The translations under genes and the position numbers were made by a program. A model generated the notes under the pieces. It saw only the letters and a program-made list of their open reading frames with translations, was not told where the DNA came from and did no database searches. Below are positions 58,353 through 64,000 of a stretch of DNA of 64,000 nt, piece by piece. Where the stretch lies: assembly GCA_937957915.1 (NCBI GenBank), contig CALGNZ010000031.1, positions 1-64,000 of the forward strand, written 5' to 3'. Origin of the DNA: an uncultured Granulosicoccaceae bacterium. Its GTDB lineage: Bacteria; Pseudomonadota; Gammaproteobacteria; Granulosicoccales; Granulosicoccaceae. Every line of letters begins with the position of its first letter. Position 1 is the first letter of the stretch.

Positions 58353-59780
58353 ATGGATAACCTAGGCCTCGCAACCCCTGAAATATTTTTACTTTGCGCT
58401 ATCTGTGTCATTTTAATTGGTGACCTTTATGTGCGAGAAGACCAGCGCCCGCTAGCCTACCTGTTAGCTCAGGTCTCATTGATTGGCACCTTGCTGCTGA
58501 CCTGGAGCATTGCTCCGGAGATCGGCAGCGCGACCGCGTTTGGTGGCAGCTTTGTGATGGATCAGATGAGTGTGGTGTGCAAAACCTGGATACTGGCGGT
58601 TTCTATCGGTGTCTTCCTCTACTCGCGTGACTACATCAACTCGCGCAACATCACCAATGGCGAGTATTACACCCTCGCTCTGTGCGGTGTACTCGGTATG
58701 ATGATCATGGTGTCTTCAAGCACCATGCTCACGCTTTATCTTGGTCTTGAGCTGTTGTCACTGTCGCTATACGCACTGGTTGCGTTGAACCGAAAAGATG
58801 TGCGCTCGTCTGAAGCGGCAATGAAATACTTCGTGCTCGGTGCACTCGCATCAGGCGCATTGCTGTATGGCATCTCAATGATCTACGGCGCAACAGGCAG
58901 TCTCCACTTCGATGCAATTTCCAATGCGCTTGCCACAGACGCCGATTCAACTGCAGCGGTATTTGGTCTGGCGTTTCTGGTGGTTGGCATTGGCTTTAAG
59001 TTTGGCGCAGCACCTTTCCATATGTGGGTGCCTGATGTCTACGAAGGTGCGCCCACATCCGTCACTTTGTATATTTCGTCAGCGCCAAAAATCGCCGCGT
59101 TTGCGCTCGCCATGCGCTTTCTGGTCGATGGCCTCGAGAACGCTCATTCCAATTGGCAGGGTATGTTGATTATTTTGTCGGTGATGTCGATTGTTCTGGG
59201 TAATGTCATCGCGATCGCCCAGGTATCGATCAAGCGCATGCTGGCTTACTCCACCATCTCCCATGTCGGGTTTATTTTGCTTGGTATTCTCTCTGGCAGC
59301 GAGCAGGGGTATTCGGCATCGATGTTCTATGCCATCACCTATGCATTTACCAGCATGGGGGCATTCGGAATAATTCTCGCCATGGACCGTGTTGGCGCTG
59401 ATGTGCAGTTGCTAACCGATTTGCGCGGGCTGTTTCGGCGCAACCCGGTCTACGCAGCAGTGATGATGCTCTTGTTGGTGTCAATGGCCGGTGTGCCACC
59501 GACCGTTGGCTTCTACGCCAAGCTAGCCGTGCTCAGCGCGGTTGTGCAGGCCGATCTGGTGTGGCTTGCTGTGGTTGCTGTGATATTTTCGGTAGTTGGT
59601 GCTTTCTACTACCTGCGCGTTATCAAGTATATGTTTTTCGACGAGCCAGCAGAGACTCAGCCTGTACTGGCGGCGTTTGACGTTAAGGTCGGTCTGTCGA
59701 TCAATGGCGCGGCCATACTCCTTTTTGGTGTGTTCCCAGGGCTCATTATGGCTGCCTGCGTCGCCGCATTTAGTGGTTGA
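58353..59780 (+). CDS. nuoN: NADH-quinone oxidoreductase subunit N
   Basis: Protein of 475 residues, ND2-type antiporter-like subunit. Segments LGLELLSLSLYALVA with the conserved Glu, FGAAPFHMWVPDVYEGAPTSV and SIKRMLAYSTISHVGFILLG identify it. Last gene of the nuo operon, so all fourteen subunits nuoA-N are present in canonical order. No intrinsic terminator was seen after it. Confidence 0.97.
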   Translation: MDNLGLATPEIFLLCAICVILIGDLYVREDQRPLAYLLAQVSLIGTLLLTWSIAPEIGSATAFGGSFVMDQMSVVCKTWILAVSIGVFLYSRDYINSRNITNGEYYTLALCGVLGMMIMVSSSTMLTLYLGLELLSLSLYALVALNRKDVRSSEAAMKYFVLGALASGALLYGISMIYGATGSLHFDAISNALATDADSTAAVFGLAFLVVGIGFKFGAAPFHMWVPDVYEGAPTSVTLYISSAPKIAAFALAMRFLVDGLENAHSNWQGMLIILSVMSIVLGNVIAIAQVSIKRMLAYSTISHVGFILLGILSGSEQGYSASMFYAITYAFTSMGAFGIILAMDRVGADVQLLTDLRGLFRRNPVYAAVMMLLLVSMAGVPPTVGFYAKLAVLSAVVQADLVWLAVVAVIFSVVGAFYYLRVIKYMFFDEPAETQPVLAAFDVKVGLSINGAAILLFGVFPGLIMAACVAAFSG

Positions 59781-59880
59781 TTAGCGGCGCTGGCAGGGGT
59801 TGTACCAACAATTTGCCGATCACCCGCCAGCCCTTGCCTTCTGCCCGCCGAAAAAATACTGGTTTTTATTACTGTAAAGC

Positions 59881-59909
59881 TTGTGTTTCTGGCGAATTAC
59901 ACCTATTAT
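59881..59909 (+). promoter_or_regulatory. Promoter of tRNA-fMet
   Basis: TTGTGT (59881-59886), 17-base spacer, TATTAT (59904-59909); the tRNA begins 14 bases after the -10, a tight sigma70 layout. It likely drives the tRNA and, by read-through, rimP-nusA-infB. Confidence 0.55.
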
Positions 59910-59922
59910 TCCTGACTGCAGT

Positions 59923-59999
<77 letters not shown>

Positions 60000-60010
60000 C
60001 GGATTACAAG

Positions 60011-60036
60011 AAAGGCCCCTTCTTAGGGGCCTTTTT
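60011..60036 (+). terminator. Intrinsic terminator after tRNA-fMet
   Basis: Stem AAAGGCCCC/GGGGCCTTT with a six-base loop TTCTTA, followed by TT and a G-rich break; the U-run is short (five T in all). Probably partial, allowing transcription into rimP-nusA-infB, as for metY-nusA in E. coli. Confidence 0.75.
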
Positions 60037-60293
60037 GTTGCCGTAATAATTTTCTGGCAAAACAGCCTGATCTAAATTATTGCGGCCAATGATTTGCCCT
60101 TCAGTATAATGTGCGTCGGTGTAACGAGGCAGTTCGCGCAGGCCGCGTTTCAACGGAGCAGATCAACAGAGCAGATCCACGAGCAGATTTTAATTGAGTT
60201 GCCGGGGCACGAGCCTCGAGCACGCAAATGTTCGAAATACATTTCGGGCAATACGCAGATGGCCTGCAAGGCCAGGGGACTTTACAAAGAAGG

Positions 60294-60755
60294 ATGCGGC
60301 GAGCACCTGATAAGATTTGGGATTTTGTCTCACCGATTGTGGCCGGGCTCGATTACGAGTATGTCGGCTCCGGACTCGGTCAAACAGAATCCGGCCTTAC
60401 ACTTCGTGTCTATATAGATGGCCCGGAAGGTATAACCGTCGACGACTGTGCACGGGTAAGTAGCCAGGTTGGCGCGGCGCTCGACGTTGAAGACTTGATT
60501 AGCAGCGACTATTGTTTGGAAGTATCGTCGCCCGGCATGGACAGGCCGCTGTTTGAGGCTGAGCACTATCAGGCCAATGTCGGAAAGAATGTAAAAGTTC
60601 GCATGGCAATACCTCTGGACGGTAGACGTAACTTCAAAGGGTTGCTGAGCGACGTAAGTGAAGAACAAATATCCGTAGAGGTAGATGGTGAGCTGTACGA
60701 ATTGGCTATCCGCGATATTGAAAGCGCGAACCTTGTATCGCATTTTGGCGGTTAA
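60294..60755 (+). CDS. rimP: Ribosome maturation factor RimP
   Basis: Protein of 153 residues from ATG at 60294 (MRRAPDKIWDF), close to E. coli's 150; the frame extends to 60228, but that stretch has no family character. An AAGAAGG lies immediately against the ATG, so spacing is odd and the start is not certain. Family core: LRVYIDGPEGITVDDCARVS, LDVEDLI and LEVSSPGMDRPLF (about 86-98). It is needed for 30S maturation. Upstream hairpin TGGCC-TGCAA-GGCCA (60260-60274). Confidence 0.9.
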   Translation: MRRAPDKIWDFVSPIVAGLDYEYVGSGLGQTESGLTLRVYIDGPEGITVDDCARVSSQVGAALDVEDLISSDYCLEVSSPGMDRPLFEAEHYQANVGKNVKVRMAIPLDGRRNFKGLLSDVSEEQISVEVDGELYELAIRDIESANLVSHFGG

Positions 60756-60834
60756 ACCTTTAGATGAAGGAAGTTTACAGGTCAGGGGCCTCGGATTTGT
60801 GCCAGAGACTCTCTGTGAATAAGGCTAAACACAT

Positions 60835-62364
60835 ATGAGTAAAGAAATACTACTGGTTGTGGATGCCGTCTCTAACGAGAAAGGTGTCGACGAAGAAATT
60901 ATTTTCGATGCGCTCGAAGCTGCACTTGCGTCCGCCACTCGTAAACGAAGCGGCAAAGATATCGAAGTCAGAGTGCAAATCGATCGCGAGTCCGGCGACT
61001 ATGAAACCTTTCGTCGCTGGGAAGTTGTTGAAGACGATGCGGAACAGGAGTTTCCGTTGCGTCAGATCACACTGTCGGCTGCAAAAGAAGATGATCCCGA
61101 ACTCGAGCTTGGTGGTTGGGTAGAGGATGAAATCGAATCGGTAGATTTTGGCCGTATTGCTGCGCAAACTGCCAAGCAGGTTATCGTACAGAAAGTTCGC
61201 GAGGCTGAACGCGCGCGCATTGTTGAGGCATTTAAGGACAGAGTTGGCGAGTTGGTGATGGGTATCGTCAAGCGTACCGAGCGCGGCGGTGTCTACATTG
61301 ATCTTGGTAACAACGCTGAAGCGTATATTCGCCGCGAGGAGATGATTCCGCGTGAAGCAGTACGAACCGGCGACCGATTGCGTGCGTACCTTCGCGAAGT
61401 AGAGCCAGAGCAGCGTGGCCCTCAGTTATTTGCGAGCCGTACTTCACCAGAATTTTTAAGCGAATTATTCAAGCTCGAGGTGCCGGAAGTCGGTCAGGGC
61501 GTGATCGAAATTCGCGGCGCGGCAAGAGACGCAGGCAGTCGGGCAAAGATAGCCGTTGTCTCCAATGATCCACGGCTTGATCCGGTTGGCGCTTGTGTAG
61601 GGATGCGGGGCTCAAGAGTGCAAACCGTCTCTAACGAGCTGGCTGGAGAACGCGTTGATATTATTTTGTGGGACGACAATCCGGCGCAGTACGTAATCAA
61701 TGCAATGGCACCGGCTGAGGTGGCATCTATCATCGTCGATGAAGACAATGGCAGTATGGATATCGTTGTAGATGCTGACAAATTGTCTCTGGCAATTGGT
61801 CGTGGCGGGCAAAATGTAAGGCTTGCGGCTGAATTAACAGGTTGGGAGCTCAACGTCATGGACGAGGGTGCTGCTGATGAGAAGAACGAAACGGAGGCCA
61901 AGGATCTCGTCGAGAAGTTCGTCGAGGAACTCACGGTCGATGAAGAAGTTGCAACCATTCTGGTGCAGGAAGGGTTTACCAGTGTGGAAGAGGTGGCTTA
62001 TGTGCCACAGCAGGAGCTGCTTGACGTCGACGAATTTGACGAAGAGATGGTTGAAGAGCTACGCAGCCGAGCGCAGGATGTGCTGCTGACTCAAGCGCTG
62101 GTAACCGAGAATAAAATCAAGAGTCTGAATCCCTCAGACGAGCTGTTGGCCATGGAGGGTGTCAGTGCGGAGCTTGCGGTATCACTGGCAGAGATAGAAG
62201 TAACCACAGTAGACGACCTCGCAGATTTAGCAGTCGACGAACTGATGGTCATCGACGGTATGGATGAAGATACCGCCGGCACACTCATAATGAAGGCACG
62301 CGAGAGCTGGTTCCAGGACGAGGATCAGGCAGTCGAGGCGGGAGCCGAAGCTAGCGGGGGATAG
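60835..62364 (+). CDS. nusA: Transcription termination/antitermination factor NusA
   Basis: Protein of 509 residues. N-terminal RNA-polymerase-binding domain ([17 protein letters not shown]), S1 domain ([25 protein letters not shown], core [14 protein letters not shown]), then KH domains with [18 protein letters not shown] and [19 protein letters not shown]. Two acidic C-terminal repeats ([20 protein letters not shown] and [20 protein letters not shown]) are the AR repeats of gammaproteobacterial NusA. It controls pausing and termination. Nine bases before infB. Confidence 0.97.
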   Translation: MSKEILLVVDAVSNEKGVDEEIIFDALEAALASATRKRSGKDIEVRVQIDRESGDYETFRRWEVVEDDAEQEFPLRQITLSAAKEDDPELELGGWVEDEIESVDFGRIAAQTAKQVIVQKVREAERARIVEAFKDRVGELVMGIVKRTERGGVYIDLGNNAEAYIRREEMIPREAVRTGDRLRAYLREVEPEQRGPQLFASRTSPEFLSELFKLEVPEVGQGVIEIRGAARDAGSRAKIAVVSNDPRLDPVGACVGMRGSRVQTVSNELAGERVDIILWDDNPAQYVINAMAPAEVASIIVDEDNGSMDIVVDADKLSLAIGRGGQNVRLAAELTGWELNVMDEGAADEKNETEAKDLVEKFVEELTVDEEVATILVQEGFTSVEEVAYVPQQELLDVDEFDEEMVEELRSRAQDVLLTQALVTENKIKSLNPSDELLAMEGVSAELAVSLAEIEVTTVDDLADLAVDELMVIDGMDEDTAGTLIMKARESWFQDEDQAVEAGAEASGG

Positions 62365-62372
62365 AAATAACT

Positions 62373-64000
62373 ATGGCAGAAGTTACGGTCAAACAGTTGG
62401 CCGACACAGTGGGAACACCGGTCGACAAGCTGTTAGAACAGCTGAAAGATGCTGGCGTCGATAAGACGGCGGCGGAAGATATGATTGCGGATGCAGAAAA
62501 ATCGCAATTACTGTCTTTTTTACGACAATCACATGGCGTTGAGAAAAAGACGCTGGGCGCAAGCAAAATCACTTTAACTCGCAAGAAGCGTGGCGAGATA
62601 AAAGTGGGCGGGCCCGGCCGCAAGGCGGTAACCGTTGAGACGCGTGGCAAAAGAACCTATGCCAAACCGGATGCGGCTGCGCGCGAAGAAATGATTCGCC
62701 AGGCTGCGGCCCGGCAGCAACAGTCTGATCCCGAGGCGCCCGTCACTGACGCCCCCGACGCCGCGGCGGTCAAACCGACTGAAGAACCCGTAGCGCCGAC
62801 AATAAAACAGACAACTGCAGATCAGGACGCTGTCGTTCAGGAGCCTGTGGTTGAAACCCCTGCTACTGAAGCTGCGGAAAAAGCGGCAGTAGAAGCCGCT
62901 GACACAGCGGCAGTGGAAGCAGCGGTCGAGATAGACGAAGCGACACTTGCCGCCGAGCGCGAAGCAGAAAAGAAACAGCGCGAGTTCGAAGCTCAGCAAC
63001 ATGCCGTAGAAGAAGCGCGAAAGGCGGAAGAACAGTCGCGACTGCAGGCTGAGCAGACTCGTCTGGCAGCAGAACAGGCGATAGCCGATGAAGCCAATCG
63101 TCTGCGCGACGAACAAGCCAAAGCGGAAGAGCAGGCCAACGAAGATGCAGCGCGTGTCGCTGAAGAGAAGCGCTCAGCGCTGGAAGAAGATCAGAAAGCT
63201 CTGGAGCAAAAACAGCGTGCTGAACTCGAAGAGCAAGAGCGCGTAGCAGCTGAAAACGCGGCGCGGCTTGCGGTAGAGCAGGCTGCGCTGGCAGAGTTGG
63301 CGCAAGGTGTCGAAAACGCAGCACAGGCGAAAATTGACGCTGCCAGAAAGGCTGCCGAAGCTGAACTGCAACGTATCGAAGATGCCAAGCGTAAAGCGGC
63401 ACCAGCGGCAGCCGCTGCCCCGAGTACTGCTGGAGGTCGGCGCGAGAAGCCCTCTTTTGCCCCGGGACCACCACCTGAAGACAACAGCGGCAAGCCTGGT
63501 GCGGGTCGTCGTGGACGTGGTGGTAAAGCCGCCGGTGGACGTAAGGAACTACGTGTTGCACAAGGCCGCGGTGGCAAGCGCGAGAAGCGTGGCGCTCGCC
63601 GTGAGGTTACCCGTTCGATTGAAGCCAAGCATGGTTTCGCCAAGCCAACTGAGCCGGTAGTTCGCGACGTTGATGTACCCGAGACCATAACGGTTGCCGA
63701 ACTGGCAAACCGGATGGCTGTGAAAGCTGCCGAAGTGATTAAGTCGATGATGGGCATGGGCGTGATGGCCACCATTAACCAGATGCTCGATCAGGACACG
63801 GCGGTGCTTGTTGTGGAAGAAATGGGGCATCGTGCGAATACCCGTTCTGCCGACGATGAAGAGAAGCAATTGCAGGAACGCATCGTTGCAACCAGCGACG
63901 AGGTATCTGCTGAAAACGCAGAGCCGAGACCGCCGGTAGTTACTGTCATGGGTCACGTCGATCACGGCAAGACTTCACTGCTCGATTACATCCGGGCTTC
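62373..64000 (+). CDS. infB: Translation initiation factor IF-2 (partial, runs off window)
   Basis: Begins ATG 62373 ([20 protein letters not shown]), eight bases after nusA's stop, and is open to the window edge: 542 codons. First IF2_N domain is at 1-50; residues about 110-360 are a long charged Ala/Glu/Gln/Arg coiled region; a Gly/Arg-rich stretch ([15 protein letters not shown]) is near 375-390; a second IF2_N-type domain is at about 430-485 ([20 protein letters not shown]). The GTPase begins with Walker A GHVDHGKT at 527-534 and is cut just after. IF-2 positions fMet-tRNA on the 30S subunit. Confidence 0.96.
   Translation, partial: MAEVTVKQLADTVGTPVDKLLEQLKDAGVDKTAAEDMIADAEKSQLLSFLRQSHGVEKKTLGASKITLTRKKRGEIKVGGPGRKAVTVETRGKRTYAKPDAAAREEMIRQAAARQQQSDPEAPVTDAPDAAAVKPTEEPVAPTIKQTTADQDAVVQEPVVETPATEAAEKAAVEAADTAAVEAAVEIDEATLAAEREAEKKQREFEAQQHAVEEARKAEEQSRLQAEQTRLAAEQAIADEANRLRDEQAKAEEQANEDAARVAEEKRSALEEDQKALEQKQRAELEEQERVAAENAARLAVEQAALAELAQGVENAAQAKIDAARKAAEAELQRIEDAKRKAAPAAAAAPSTAGGRREKPSFAPGPPPEDNSGKPGAGRRGRGGKAAGGRKELRVAQGRGGKREKRGARREVTRSIEAKHGFAKPTEPVVRDVDVPETITVAELANRMAVKAAEVIKSMMGMGVMATINQMLDQDTAVLVVEEMGHRANTRSADDEEKQLQERIVATSDEVSAENAEPRPPVVTVMGHVDHGKTSLLDYIRA

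Overview
The window looks like chromosomal DNA of a free-living, aerobic, probably marine gammaproteobacterium. The main argument is gene order: carA-carB-greA, yhbY/rlmE, ftsH, glmM, tpiA, secG, tRNA-Leu, nuoA-N, tRNA-fMet, rimP, nusA, infB is a chain typical of gammaproteobacteria, here with a complete 14-gene complex I operon between the two tRNA genes. No plasmid, phage, insertion-sequence or CRISPR signature was seen. Genus cannot be read from the sequence alone.

Left part (1 to about 33.5 kb) is accessory. It holds a small histidine/arginine-rich exported protein whose promoter carries an 11-bp-spaced direct repeat; a GFA-family protein; a flavoprotein/iron-sulfur pair related to succinate dehydrogenase but without anchor subunits; a decayed VOC-family gene; a large exported protein with calcium-binding (thrombospondin type 3) repeats and a C-terminal sorting-type tail; a thioesterase; an HtrA-like protein that has lost two of three catalytic residues; a secreted GH6 cellulase; a TylF-type methyltransferase; a nitronate monooxygenase-like protein; an EamA exporter; a ChaN-like protein; an exported GDPD-family phosphodiesterase; a flotillin.

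At 19.8-26.7 kb lies a five-gene urea/amide-type ABC uptake operon: Tat-exported binding protein, two permeases, one ATPase, and a final gene in which the second ATPase is fused in frame, through a low-complexity linker, to a full amidase-signature enzyme. Transport of an amide and its cytoplasmic hydrolysis are thus encoded together. An acyl-CoA synthetase follows. Then come a three-module secreted protein of unknown function (minus strand), dgkA, a PLP threonine/serine dehydratase and an MFS transporter.

The right part (33.6-64 kb) is core genome, almost all on the plus strand: pyrimidine/arginine precursor synthesis (carAB), transcription fidelity (greA), ribosome maturation (yhbY, rlmE, rimP), membrane proteostasis (ftsH), cell-wall precursor synthesis (glmM; folP is absent from its usual place beside it), glycolysis (tpiA), secretion (secG), respiration (nuoA-N), and the tRNA-fMet-rimP-nusA-infB block. 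infB runs off the right edge within its GTPase domain.

Start sites were moved inward for many genes where the longest open frame begins at an unlikely TTG/GTG and an internal start has a better ribosome binding site or matches the family's length. All functions are inferred from motifs read by eye; no database search was run.
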